A DNA stretch of 64,000 nt from JANPIX01 sp031425195 (GCA_031425195.1 JANPIX010000018.1:118706-182705); one strand, 5' to 3'. Shown: positions 25,347-34,671, counted from the first letter of the stretch. Notes: a model not told the origin generated them from the sequence alone. A program made the numbers and translations.

Positions 25347-27721
25347 GCAAGACGCCAAAGGGCGAAATCGCGCTTTTGCCGGGGCGTTTGCGCGCCGCCT
25401 TCGTTTTCCATCCAGTCCGTCACGGCCTGCACCTCTGCCGGGTCGAGCATGCTTGCAGGTACCTTTGCCAGCATCTGACAATGTTCCAATGGCGTCAGCC
25501 GCACCGCAAATTCCGCCTTCAGCTTTGCCCGTCTGTCCGGATCATTTGCGCCGAAAAGCCGGATCGCCGTTGCCAGAACGGCCACATCCCGGGGGTGTTG
25601 ACGCAACAGGCCGGTCATCCGTGCACCTGCCGCTTCAGGTTGGCTGTCGCCCCAGAGGAATTGCACGAGCGGCAAACCATTTTCAACAGCAAGGCGCGGA
25701 CGATCGAAATTCGTGGCAATGGCGCGTGCCTGATCGACCCTGCCACTGCGCATGCAAGCAGGAAGATAGACAGAAAGCTGAAAGGGAATCGTCTGTTTCA
25801 GACTGTCAGGGGTGGCGTCGATCACGGACCAAACCTGAGCTGTATCCATAAGGTCACCCATGCCGTCTGCAAGCATCCGGTAAGCGCCGATTTCACCGGG
25901 GGCCTGTGCAATCGCGCGGTGGGCAAGATCGAAGGCCAATGCAGCGTCCAAGGCCCCTGTCGCCTCGGCCGCCCGGACGAGAAGTATTTCAGGCCCGTCT
26001 CCCAATCCGGAAAACGTGGCTGCCGCCTGCGATGTCAGCCCCATGCGGAACTCTGCCCTCGCCAATGTCAGCCTTAAAGAGGGCATGGTATGCCCCTTGG
26101 CCAAAGCGGTTTCGCAGCAATCCAGAACATCCTGGCAGCGGCCCAGCCTCAACAGCGCGTCGGCCAGCCGTGGCCAGCCGTCGGCCACTGCCGGATTCTG
26201 TGCGCAAACTTGGCGCAGGTCGCCAATGGCATCGTCATTTCGGCGCAGTGCCTGTGCCGCCTCGGCCCGCAGGGTCAGGGCCCGCATGCTTTTTGGTTCG
26301 ATCGCCAGCACGTCGTTGCATTGCATCAGTGCGGCCCGTGGGTCGTGAAGACGCAGGTGCGCGCGGGCGAGGTCAAGTTTTGCGCGAACCAACCGGGGAA
26401 AACGCCGCGTGACGGCGGCAAGCAGGTCGCGCGCAGCCTCGGGCCTGGTCACGCGCGCGGCACTGCTGGCGTGACCCAACGCTATCTTTTCATCGTCCGG
26501 CCACGTCACGGCCGCCTCTGACCAAAGCGTATGGGCCAAGGCGTGAAAGCCGGCGTCGGTCGCCCGCTTGATCGTGGCGAGGCTGTCGTCCTTGCCATCG
26601 GCAACATGATCCGTTGTGATGACCCCCTCCAGCACGGCATGGCGGCGTTCGATACCCACCTGCAGATCAAGGGACAGGCCGTTGATGCCTTTCGCCGCGG
26701 CATGATGCGCGATGAACTGAGCGTCGTTGGCCCGCAGCATCAGGTTATAGGCGCGGAACAGCGCGATCACATCGGTGAATGGCAGGTTCGCCGTCTTCGC
26801 GTTGAATTCCGCACGTTCGATATCCGACACGGGGATAAGCCGTGCCTGTTCCATTGCGTCCGCCGGCAGCTGCGCCCCAAATTGGACAAGTACCGGCAAG
26901 CCCGCCTGCAGGGTGGCCCCCATGTGATACCGGCGTGCCATATCAAACACCCACGGCCAGTCGATATCGTCGCCGCGGCGGTTTACCAGCAATACACCAT
27001 CGATCACCCAGCGGATCGGGCTGACAGGATTGGAATAAAGGCCATGGTCAAGAGTTTCCAGCAGTAACCAGGATGCGGGTGCCGTCCGCATACCCGCGCC
27101 GCCGTGGCCCTGCCAAAGATCGTCGCGGAGCGTCGCATCATAGGAAAACGTCCGTCTGGGCGACCAGGAAAAGTCAGCCTCGGCCAGATCCGGCAAGGCG
27201 AAGGACAGTGCCGAGACAAGCGGTGCATCCTCGGGGCGAAACGACATTGGGGTTTGCAGAGTCACCCAGCCCCAAGCCTGCGCCGCAGTTGCCAGACGGG
27301 GCGCATCCTGCCAGCGGATGATCACATCGACATCCGCGCTGGTCCGGTATTCACCCGGCCTGTAGACGGACATCGAAAGTGCCGTGCCCTTGGTCCAGAA
27401 CGCGGGGATGTTGATCTCTGCAAGACGCGCGGCCAGCAGGTCACGCGTGCGTTTCAACATCACTTGCTGGATCTGCGCCCGCCGCAAGGCCTTGGTCAGT
27501 TCCTGCCCCAGCGGCACAAGCGACAACTGCGCGCGCAGGTGGGTGGCGACCATGGCGAAAAGCCGGCTTTCGCCTTCGTTTGGCACCGCATTGCCCAGAC
27601 CTTCCACATAGCGGAGCCAATGTTCCCGGGCATTTGCAGGATCCAGAATGGCCAGAAGAAGATGGCTGTCCTGCGCATCGGGCAGCACGCCTTTGGAAAG
27701 GCCCGGAATTTGTGCAGTCAT
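25343..27721 (-). CDS. Nucleotidyltransferase-family protein fused to a TPR-like repeat region
   Basis: A 792-aa protein. Residues ~85-370 resemble the uncharacterised NTP_transf_5 family: PAFWTKGTALSMSVY (the KG motif, Lys111-Gly112) followed by YRTSADVDVIIRW, whose Asp residues would bind metal. From about residue 400 there is a helical-repeat region with TPR character (ARAHLRLHDPRAALMQCNDVLAIEP; RADALLRLGRCQDVL-like repeats) to the end. It is divergent from the PqqD/kinase/glycosyltransferase genes, across ~160 bases. Substrate unknown; the company suggests cell-surface glycan or modified-peptide work. Confidence 0.72.
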   Translation of the reverse strand: MTAQIPGLSKGVLPDAQDSHLLLAILDPANAREHWLRYVEGLGNAVPNEGESRLFAMVATHLRAQLSLVPLGQELTKALRRAQIQQVMLKRTRDLLAARLAEINIPAFWTKGTALSMSVYRPGEYRTSADVDVIIRWQDAPRLATAAQAWGWVTLQTPMSFRPEDAPLVSALSFALPDLAEADFSWSPRRTFSYDATLRDDLWQGHGGAGMRTAPASWLLLETLDHGLYSNPVSPIRWVIDGVLLVNRRGDDIDWPWVFDMARRYHMGATLQAGLPVLVQFGAQLPADAMEQARLIPVSDIERAEFNAKTANLPFTDVIALFRAYNLMLRANDAQFIAHHAAAKGINGLSLDLQVGIERRHAVLEGVITTDHVADGKDDSLATIKRATDAGFHALAHTLWSEAAVTWPDDEKIALGHASSAARVTRPEAARDLLAAVTRRFPRLVRAKLDLARAHLRLHDPRAALMQCNDVLAIEPKSMRALTLRAEAAQALRRNDDAIGDLRQVCAQNPAVADGWPRLADALLRLGRCQDVLDCCETALAKGHTMPSLRLTLARAEFRMGLTSQAAATFSGLGDGPEILLVRAAEATGALDAALAFDLAHRAIAQAPGEIGAYRMLADGMGDLMDTAQVWSVIDATPDSLKQTIPFQLSVYLPACMRSGRVDQARAIATNFDRPRLAVENGLPLVQFLWGDSQPEAAGARMTGLLRQHPRDVAVLATAIRLFGANDPDRRAKLKAEFAVRLTPLEHCQMLAKVPASMLDPAEVQAVTDWMENEGGAQTPRQKRDFALWRLA

Positions 27722-27882
27722 GGTTAAAAGAACCTGTGGGCAACTTCGGGAAACACGGTGGCAAGAATGGTTAACCGTTGCGCCGCGCGACGCAAGGAGG
27801 CTAAGTTACCGCCGGGGAAATGTCTGCAGCCGTCAACGGGTCAACGTCGCGGTCGCACAGGATGGAAAGGTGATTGGCATTG

Positions 27883-28305
27883 ATGACGATGCGTTTTGAA
27901 GTGGCGACGCCTGCCGTCGCCTATGAAGATTTTGGCCCTGACGCAGTCTTGTTGAACCTGGAAACAGGATCATATTTCAGCCTGACAGACCAGGCAAAGG
28001 TGTTTTTCGGTGAACTGATCACAGCCAAGGACGGCATGGGCCTGATTGCGGCCCTTCGCGCCCGTGATGGCGAAACGGGCGCCGGCGCGGCGCAGACGCT
28101 GCAACAGTTGCAGGACAACGGGTTGGTCCGCGCCTTGGCATCCGATCAGGCCGACGATGATCTTGATGCCAAATGCGACGCCATTCTTGCCAGTCCGCCG
28201 GGCTTTTCCTTCGACAGTTTCACGGACCTTGCCGATGTGATCGCGGCAGATCCGATCCACGACTTCGACGCCGAAACAGGGCTGCCCGTTCTGGCCAATG
28301 CCTGA
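27883..28305 (+). CDS. PqqD-like protein (RiPP recognition element fold)
   Basis: About 140 aa. The first ~85 residues show the PqqD pattern: VAYEDFGPDAVLLNLETGSYFSLTDQAKVFFGELI, then a winged-helix tail (AAQTLQQLQDNGLVRAL). PqqD-type domains bind peptide substrates or leader peptides. An acidic C-terminal extension of ~50 aa follows. Start is ambiguous: TTG 27874, ATG 27883 or ATG 27889 are in frame, with GGAAAGG at 27864-27870. Overlaps the kinase-like gene by eight bases, so the pair is coupled. Confidence 0.78.
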   Translation: MTMRFEVATPAVAYEDFGPDAVLLNLETGSYFSLTDQAKVFFGELITAKDGMGLIAALRARDGETGAGAAQTLQQLQDNGLVRALASDQADDDLDAKCDAILASPPGFSFDSFTDLADVIAADPIHDFDAETGLPVLANA

Positions 28306-29335
28306 AACGCCGGCGGCCCTGATCGGGCGGTTTGCCCGGGATCAGCTTGATCTTGCTGCAGCCGATGATTTCGTCCCCTCGCTGCGCTTTGCCGTCGCGG
28401 GGGCGGTCGTTGGGTTGCAGACGGGCAATGGTTCGGCACTGACAGACTGGGTCAGGGCAACAGCGGCGCAAGTCCTTTCGCCGGTGGGGCCATTCGCCCA
28501 CCGTCTGGTTTGCCGGTTGGGCGGTGCGCATCTGGCGATACACCCCGATTTTTCCCATTTCACCTATCTTTCGACCCAACAGTTCGAGGCGGCCTTGGCC
28601 GCTGTCGGCCTGCAGGGGCGGTTGACCCGCGAACCGCTGGTCTGGGATATCTATGATCCGGTGTTAAAGCTGGGTCTGCGGTTGCAGATTTCCGACAAGG
28701 CCGTCCCGGTATGGGAGGCGACGGCACCAATTGCCAATTTCATGTCATGGATTGCCGACGTCGAAGGGCAAATGATGGTTCACGCCGCAACGCTGGGTGT
28801 GGCGGGGCGCGGCTGTCTGATCCTCGGCGAAGGGGGGCGCGGCAAATCGGGCACGACGCTCGGTGGCATCCTGCATGGATTGCAGACGGTGGGCGACGAC
28901 TATGTTCTGCTGTCACATGCGCGACCCGTGATCGCCCTGCCAATCTACCGCAGCATGAAGCAAGACGACGGCGGCCTTGCACGCTGTGGCATCGACCCTG
29001 ATGGGTTGGGGCCGCTCAACTGGAACAACAAGCGGGTGTTCACCATTGAACAGGTCGCGCCCGGGGCGATGACAACGGCACTTCCCATCAACGCGATCCT
29101 TTTGCCAGAAATCAGCAATGCGCCGCAAACCCGCTTTACCGTGGCCAATCAGGCGGCGGCATTCGCCGCAGTCATGCCCTCCACCCTGCGGCAGCTTAGT
29201 GGTGCTCGGGCGGCGCGGTTCGCAGAAACGGCGGCACTGGTGCGTGACTTGCCCTGCTATCACCTGCATCTGGGAACTGACCCTGCCGAGGTGACCGCGG
29301 CATTGCGTGGGTTTCTGGAAGCGGAGGTTGCCTGA
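28298..29335 (+). CDS. HPr-kinase-like P-loop protein
   Basis: A 345-aa protein whose C-terminal half resembles HPr serine kinase/phosphorylase: HAATLGVAGRGCLILGEGGRGKSGTT (Walker A GEGGRGKS at 177-184), then VGDDYVLL (the DD region after the P-loop) and the C-terminal CYHLHLGTDP. The N-terminal ~150 residues are of unknown fold. HprK-like kinases found beside PqqD-like and nucleotidyltransferase proteins form a recognised but functionally obscure set ('HPr-rel' systems in NCBIfam, from memory). Target unknown. Joined to neighbours by short overlaps. Confidence 0.75.
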   Translation: MPETPAALIGRFARDQLDLAAADDFVPSLRFAVAGAVVGLQTGNGSALTDWVRATAAQVLSPVGPFAHRLVCRLGGAHLAIHPDFSHFTYLSTQQFEAALAAVGLQGRLTREPLVWDIYDPVLKLGLRLQISDKAVPVWEATAPIANFMSWIADVEGQMMVHAATLGVAGRGCLILGEGGRGKSGTTLGGILHGLQTVGDDYVLLSHARPVIALPIYRSMKQDDGGLARCGIDPDGLGPLNWNNKRVFTIEQVAPGAMTTALPINAILLPEISNAPQTRFTVANQAAAFAAVMPSTLRQLSGARAARFAETAALVRDLPCYHLHLGTDPAEVTAALRGFLEAEVA

Positions 29336-30081
29336 TGTTGTCGATCATCATGCCTGCGCGGAACGAGCAGCTTTTCATCGCGTCTGCCATCGGGTCGGTG
29401 CTGGCGCAGTTACCATTGTCCATGCCGCTTGATCTGATTGTGGTGGACGATGGTTCGACAGATAATACCAGTGCAATCGTGGCTGGATTTGTGAGTGGCG
29501 GTGCCCGGGTCAGGTTGATCACCGCAACGGGCAAAGGCGTCAGTGCCGCCCGCAATCTCGGTCTGTCCGCGCTTGGGCCGGATACCACAATCGTGGGCTT
29601 TCTGGATGCGGATGACATGGTGCCACCCGGCAGGTTCGCCCGTGATCTGGCGTTGTTCGCGACTGATCCCCTGCTTGAAGTTGTCTATGGCAAATTGCGG
29701 CTGGTGACTGGCGAAACCGCCAATCTTGTGGAGCATTTGGATGAGGCGGACCCCGTGATGATGGGGATTTCCGTCAGCACCGGCCTTTACCGCGCAGAAA
29801 CGCTGGCGCGTGTGGGGCTGTTCGATACGGGTTACGATCTTTCCGAAGACTTCGACTTTTTGCTGCGTTTGTTTGAACGCAGGCCAGCCACCCACCTTTT
29901 GGCCGATGAAGTCGTCTGGTACCGCCAGCACCCCGGCAATACCACGGCCGGGCGGCCTGATCTGCGGCGGGCCTTCATGCGGGCCATGCTTGGCCATGCC
30001 AAAAGACTGGCTGCCAACCCCGATCTTGCACCTGTCGACTGGATCTGGAGCAAGGATGCGCTTGCGATCGGTGGCCCATGA
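29335..30081 (+). CDS. Glycosyltransferase family 2, first of three
   Basis: A 248-aa GT-A fold enzyme. LSIIMPARNEQLFIASAIGS opens the domain; DLIVVDDGSTDNTSAIV is the UDP-sugar-binding loop; GFLDADDMVPPGRF is the DxD metal site; and EDFDFLLRLFER is the catalytic-base region. No membrane segment. TGATG overlap with the kinase-like gene and ATGA overlap with the next. Closely resembles the second copy, suggesting an ancient duplication. Donor and acceptor cannot be read. Confidence 0.88.
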   Translation: MLSIIMPARNEQLFIASAIGSVLAQLPLSMPLDLIVVDDGSTDNTSAIVAGFVSGGARVRLITATGKGVSAARNLGLSALGPDTTIVGFLDADDMVPPGRFARDLALFATDPLLEVVYGKLRLVTGETANLVEHLDEADPVMMGISVSTGLYRAETLARVGLFDTGYDLSEDFDFLLRLFERRPATHLLADEVVWYRQHPGNTTAGRPDLRRAFMRAMLGHAKRLAANPDLAPVDWIWSKDALAIGGP

Positions 30082-30833
30082 TGTTGTCCGTCATCATGCC
30101 CGCGCGGAACGAGGCGCAGTTCATCGCGGCGGCAATCCATTCAGCGCTTGATCAGTCAGCGGGCATGAAGATCGAAGTGATCGTGGTTGATGATGGATCA
30201 ACGGACGACACGGCCGCCATTGTTACGGGGCTGCGTGATCAGGGGCAGGCAATCCGGCTGATCAATGGCCCGCAAAAAGGCATAAGTGCTGCGCGGAACG
30301 CCGGTCTGGATGCCTTGTCACCGGCGACCACGCTGGTTGCCTTTCTGGATGGTGACGACATGTTGCCACCCGGCCGTTTCGCCCGCGACGTCACTTTCTT
30401 TGCTGCATCACCTGCCACACAGGGCGTGTACGGGCGCATGCGGCTTGTCACGACCGACAAAACCGACATGCGTGCTGAAGTGACGCCTGACGATCCCGTC
30501 GTATTCGGGTTCCAGATGGGGGCCGGGCTCTATCGCCGGTCTGCAATTGATCGCGTCGGGCGGTTCGACCCCCGGTTCGTGCTGGCAGAGGACATGGATT
30601 TTCTCTTGCGGATGTGGGAACGCAAACCGATGATCACCCTGATTGACGAGGTATCGGTCTTGTATCGCCAACATGCCGGCAACATCACCAAACGCAAAGC
30701 GGATGTGCAACGCCACAGCATGCTTGCGATGCTGGAGCATTCAAGGCGGCTTCGGGCCGACCCGACGTTGCACAAGGTTGACTGGATGGTTGCAACCGGC
30801 AAGATGCCCATGACAGGGGGCGATCTGGCATGA
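30078..30833 (+). CDS. Glycosyltransferase family 2, second of three
   Basis: A 251-aa GT2 protein. MLSVIMPARNEAQFIAAAIH, EVIVVDDGSTDDTAAIV, AFLDGDDMLPPGRFARD (DxD-type site written DGDD) and LAEDMDFLLRMWERKP run parallel to the preceding gene through the whole length. This indicates tandem duplication with divergence. Coupled by ATGA overlaps on both sides (30078-30081 and 30830-30833). Confidence 0.88.
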   Translation: MMLSVIMPARNEAQFIAAAIHSALDQSAGMKIEVIVVDDGSTDDTAAIVTGLRDQGQAIRLINGPQKGISAARNAGLDALSPATTLVAFLDGDDMLPPGRFARDVTFFAASPATQGVYGRMRLVTTDKTDMRAEVTPDDPVVFGFQMGAGLYRRSAIDRVGRFDPRFVLAEDMDFLLRMWERKPMITLIDEVSVLYRQHAGNITKRKADVQRHSMLAMLEHSRRLRADPTLHKVDWMVATGKMPMTGGDLA

Positions 30834-31510
30834 CATTTCTGCCCTATTCCGTGGTGATCCCTGCATTCAATGCGACGCGGTTCCTGCCGGAAACCCTGTC
30901 GTCGGTGTTCGCACAAACGGTGCCGCCTGCGCAGGTCATTGTCGTTGATGATGGATCAACGGATGATGTGACGGGCTGTCTGGATCAGTTGCGCCATCAT
31001 GTCACGTTGATCAGACAGCCGAACGGCGGGCCGGGGTCTGCAACCACGCAAGGCATGCATTTCGCCGCGGGGCCACTGATTGCCACTCTGGATGCGGATG
31101 ATCTGTGGATGCCCGACAAGATGGAACGCCAGTTGGATTTTATGGCGCAGAACCCGCAGACCGACATCGTTTTCGCGCGGATGACGGCGTTCAACGATGC
31201 AGACCGGAACCGTTGGGTTGACGATGCGAAATCCGGATGGGCACGCAGCACGATGGTTGTCACCAAAGACGCGTTTCTGCGGGTTGGCCCGATGGTGGAT
31301 CAACCGGGACGGCTGGGCGAAATGATCGACTGGATCGACAGGGCGCGGTACGCCGGGCTGACCATGCAGATGTTGGAAACGCCCCTTGCCCGGCGACGGC
31401 TGCACACGGCAAGTCTGACCCACACCAGAACGACCGAAAGCACCCGCGCCTATCTGGAAGTGGCGCGCCGCGCCATTCAGCGGCGCAAAGGCGTGTCGAG
31501 TGACGTTTGA
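30830..31510 (+). CDS. Glycosyltransferase family 2, third of three
   Basis: A 226-aa GT2 protein: YSVVIPAFNATRFLPETLSS, QVIVVDDGSTDDVTG, NGGPGSATTQGMHFAAGPLI and LDADDLWMPDKMERQL. It differs more from the two upstream copies and is shorter at the C-terminus. Its end overlaps the start of the following orphan gene by 11 bases, so the run from PqqD-like to the orphan is one coupled unit. Confidence 0.87.
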   Translation: MTFLPYSVVIPAFNATRFLPETLSSVFAQTVPPAQVIVVDDGSTDDVTGCLDQLRHHVTLIRQPNGGPGSATTQGMHFAAGPLIATLDADDLWMPDKMERQLDFMAQNPQTDIVFARMTAFNDADRNRWVDDAKSGWARSTMVVTKDAFLRVGPMVDQPGRLGEMIDWIDRARYAGLTMQMLETPLARRRLHTASLTHTRTTESTRAYLEVARRAIQRRKGVSSDV

Positions 31511-32339
31511 TCCGGAATTTGCCGAGGCGACTTACCCCCACAGGGATCTGCGCATTGCAGTGTTCGCATCGTCTGACGACGTGGCAATGGCCGCGGCACG
31601 GCGGTGGCTGGCCCCGCTTGACCCCGATAGCGTGACTTACCAGCAGCACCGGATGATCGGCAGACTGGTCGTGCGGTTTGGCAAGGCGCTTGGGGAATTC
31701 CCGCAGATGCCGCGTCTAATTGGGGTGCGACGGCATATCTGGACGCGGGGGCAAGTAAACCTTCGGCAAGTGGCCCCTGTTCTGGCCGCGCTGGAAAGAT
31801 CGGCGGCGGCGCTTCGGGTCATCGGGGCGGCACAGTGGCTGGAAAAGGGCGCGGGGCAGGACGCGTTTGACGTCTTCGATATCGTCACCCGCCATGACCG
31901 CAAACTTGATATTGCGGCCACCTTTCTGGACCACGGGTGGCAGATATCAGAATGGTTGGCGGAACACGTGGAAACCGCGGGTGTGATGCATTTCACAGCC
32001 GGACCAAGTGCGCGCGCACGGGTTCTGTTGCCACGGGTGCTGAAGGGCATTTCACCCGCATTTCTGTTCTCTGACCAGCCCGGTGCGGACCAGGCGGTAA
32101 CCATTGGCGGGGTCGCCCTGTTTGCGCCAACAGGGCCGCAGACAGCCCAAATTGCCTTGGCCAGCAGCGTCAAAGGGCATGCCCTTGCGGACCAATGGTT
32201 GTTTGATCTGGCGAACCTGCAGTCCACACCCGGCTTGAACCTTGCAAACCTGCCCGACGCGCTGCGCAACGACGCAACCTTGGCCCTGAATTGGGCGCAG
32301 GCCGAAGCCGGTATCCGGATTCCCGCGTCTGATTTCTGA
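31500..32339 (+). CDS. Protein of unknown function, last gene of the PqqD/kinase/GT unit
   Basis: A 279-aa protein beginning with GTG at 31500 inside the end of the third glycosyltransferase gene. I see no signal peptide, no membrane segment and no motif I can name. Features include RLIGVRRHIWTRGQVNLRQV, RVIGAAQWLEKGAGQDAFDV and FDIVTRHDRKLDIAATFLD. The sequence is soluble alpha/beta in character. Position at the end of a fully overlapping run implies a role in the same process. It might be a degenerate nucleotidyltransferase or an acceptor-binding protein, but this is a guess. Confidence 0.65.
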   Translation: MTFDPEFAEATYPHRDLRIAVFASSDDVAMAAARRWLAPLDPDSVTYQQHRMIGRLVVRFGKALGEFPQMPRLIGVRRHIWTRGQVNLRQVAPVLAALERSAAALRVIGAAQWLEKGAGQDAFDVFDIVTRHDRKLDIAATFLDHGWQISEWLAEHVETAGVMHFTAGPSARARVLLPRVLKGISPAFLFSDQPGADQAVTIGGVALFAPTGPQTAQIALASSVKGHALADQWLFDLANLQSTPGLNLANLPDALRNDATLALNWAQAEAGIRIPASDF

Positions 32340-32452
32340 CAACGCCACTGTGCCAACAGTGGCGGCTCAATCGTTTTTCGGGTGACGCACGTCTTTCAAT
32401 TTGCGAAACTGCGCCCATGTGAAACGGTATGACATTCAGCGCAGGGAATACT

Positions 32453-33526
32453 ATGGCCGATTTTGAAACCCAGATACGCGAAAGCCAGGCCCAGGTTGCC
32501 GAGGCGCAGGCAAAGATTTCCGAAATCACCAGCCGGATCGAGGCATCGCGGGCCAAGATAGAAGTGGGCGAAGCCGCCATCGACGTGGAAAACGCCACGT
32601 TGGAGGATGTGCACAAGCATACCGATCTGATGAATGCCAACATCGCAGAACTGATCATGGGTCTGGATGATGTGACGGCGGGGTTTTCCAAAGACTTTGA
32701 TGAAATGCGGTCCAAGACCGGGATGGAAAGCCTGATCGGCTTTTTCTCGTCCGCCAAATCCGAATCGATGCGTCAGGAACGTCTGCGCGGTGCCAGCATC
32801 GACGACAAACTGCAGGATCTGATCGCCAAATCCGACGTGATCGTCAAACTGCTTCAGGGCCAGCTTGATATGCTCAATGGCCAGAAGGCGACAGTCGAAG
32901 CCAACCTGACCGTCACCCTGACAGAACGGGAAGACACGGTTGGACTGCTCGAAGCCGTCCGCAAGCAGATCACCGCGATGGACCCGAAGATCATCGAGTT
33001 GGAAAACAAGATCAGCGTGGAACAGGACGCTGCCGCACGGACCAAACTGGAATCCGAATTGGCCGAGGTGAACAAGCAGTTCAACGCGCTGGTGCAGGAT
33101 GAACAGGTCAAACTGGCCAAAAGCCAGACACTTGAACGCTATATCGAAAAGGGCAAGACTTGGGTCGACAGTCTGCAAAATCAGGCGGCCACGCAGATGG
33201 TGCTGATCAACAAACTGCAGACAGATACGAAACAGCGTGTCGTGCTTTATGATGCGCTCACGGCCAGCCTCAAGACGGCCCAACAGCAGGATGTGGCACA
33301 CCGCATCAACGAGATCGGCGTGAAGACCGACCAAGAGGCGCAAGCCGCCATGGCCGCCATCGGTGCGGCGACGAATGACCGGATGGCAGACATGCTGGAA
33401 GCCCACGAAGGGCACATGGTCTTTGCGCGCCAGATTCTGGAACAAAAGGCCAAGGCGGACGAGCGTTTCGCCCGCCGGTTCGCCGCTATCGTCGAAAAGC
33501 ATGACAAGAATGAATATGGCGCCTAA
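32453..33526 (+). CDS. Long coiled-coil protein of unknown function
   Basis: A 357-aa soluble, highly charged helical protein. From the start it shows heptad-like patterns (QIRESQAQVAEAQAKISEIT; SRIEASRAKIEVGEAAIDVE), and again in the middle (ELENKISVEQDAAARTKLES). No signal peptide or membrane helix. The ATG at 32453 follows GCAGGGA at a good distance. The next gene begins one base after its TAA. It heads the set that includes the AAA+ ATPase, so it could be a scaffold or substrate of that machine, loosely reminiscent of TelA/PspA-type coiled-coil proteins, but I cannot assign a family. Confidence 0.75.
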   Translation: MADFETQIRESQAQVAEAQAKISEITSRIEASRAKIEVGEAAIDVENATLEDVHKHTDLMNANIAELIMGLDDVTAGFSKDFDEMRSKTGMESLIGFFSSAKSESMRQERLRGASIDDKLQDLIAKSDVIVKLLQGQLDMLNGQKATVEANLTVTLTEREDTVGLLEAVRKQITAMDPKIIELENKISVEQDAAARTKLESELAEVNKQFNALVQDEQVKLAKSQTLERYIEKGKTWVDSLQNQAATQMVLINKLQTDTKQRVVLYDALTASLKTAQQQDVAHRINEIGVKTDQEAQAAMAAIGAATNDRMADMLEAHEGHMVFARQILEQKAKADERFARRFAAIVEKHDKNEYGA

Positions 33527-34645
33527 GTGGTCACGACACCTCTGACTGACGACCATGCCGAACTGCACGACACGCTTGTCACGCGGCGTTACTTTGCCAA
33601 GTTCGACAGGATCACCGGGCATCTGGGCCGGGTGGCAGCAGAACTGGAATCCGAAGGGCGGCTGACCCGGGTGGAGGCGCGGGTGCTTGGTAGTTATGTC
33701 ACCCGCATCGCGGCGACGTTTCAGGCGCTGTCATGGAAGTACCTGATGACAGGCCGGGGCGATGGCCCGTTGCCGGGTTTTCCCACCTTTGACCGGCACG
33801 AAAGTGGCTTTCCGATTGCGCAGGAATTGATGGTTATGGCCGTCGATGCCCAACAGGCGGACAAGCATCTGGCGGGCATGCCTTCGGAAACCGATCTGAA
33901 GGATCGGATGGTCAGGCAGATCATCGGCGATCTGACTGTGCCCACCAAATTGCAGTTCGCCCTGTCACAACGGCTTTATTACGAGGCTTTGACGAAGGGC
34001 GCGTTGTTCTGGCCGCGCAATGACCCTGACGCCCAGTGGCTTGGTCAGGCGGGTGACAGGCGTGAATATCTGGTTCACTGGGCGGTTTACGACACCCAGA
34101 CGAACCTGCCTGTTGTCTATCTTTTGGATGTGCAGGATTCGGGCGAAACGGCATTGCCGAATTCAAGCCGATGGCCACGGGTTCAGGCGCATCTGATGGC
34201 GCAGTCGCTTGCCGGGTTGAAACTTCTGACCATCGCGCAGGGGTTTGATACCGATTTCGCGGATCTTCACCCCAAACGCCTGCGGCGGATCACAATCGGC
34301 CCGATGTATTCGCAAAGTTTCACGCTGCAGTCGGGGCCGATATCGGAAGTGCTCGCCGCCGCGATGGCGAAACAGGGGGACGACTGGGCCTTGGTCTGGA
34401 CTGTGGAGGAACTGCAGTCAGACCGCGAAGAGATGATCAAGGACGGTTGGTTTTCGACGGTCGCCCGGCAGATATTCGCGCTTGACGGGTTGGTCGCACA
34501 AGACACGGGGGCCACGCTGACCGAACGGATGATCGTGCTGCCCGAACAGGTGTATCAGGCCCTTGTGGAACGCGATCTGCCGGGATTGCGCGGGTTGCGG
34601 AAGTTCGTTGTGGGGGCCGGGGGGCGGCTGATCCCGGCACGGTAG
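33527..34645 (+). CDS. Conserved-looking protein of unknown function in the AAA+ operon
   Basis: A 372-aa soluble protein starting with GTG at 33527, immediately after the coiled-coil gene's stop, so the two are probably translationally coupled. It contains YFAKFDRITGHLGRVAAELE, LSQRLYYEALTKGALFWPRN, YLVHWAVYDTQTNLPVVYLL and LRRITIGPMYSQSFTL. No catalytic motif recognised. No membrane segment. It lies 26 bases upstream of the ATPase gene. Confidence 0.7.
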   Translation: MVTTPLTDDHAELHDTLVTRRYFAKFDRITGHLGRVAAELESEGRLTRVEARVLGSYVTRIAATFQALSWKYLMTGRGDGPLPGFPTFDRHESGFPIAQELMVMAVDAQQADKHLAGMPSETDLKDRMVRQIIGDLTVPTKLQFALSQRLYYEALTKGALFWPRNDPDAQWLGQAGDRREYLVHWAVYDTQTNLPVVYLLDVQDSGETALPNSSRWPRVQAHLMAQSLAGLKLLTIAQGFDTDFADLHPKRLRRITIGPMYSQSFTLQSGPISEVLAAAMAKQGDDWALVWTVEELQSDREEMIKDGWFSTVARQIFALDGLVAQDTGATLTERMIVLPEQVYQALVERDLPGLRGLRKFVVGAGGRLIPAR

Positions 34646-34671
34646 TACAGGCGTAAAGGACAGGGGGAAAG

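Noticed and set aside
27820..27873. 17-codon frame just upstream of the PqqD-like gene, considered as a RiPP precursor
   Set aside because: Too short, no core-like sequence, and the strong AAGGAGG nearby is 19 bases away from its ATG. Not a supportable precursor.
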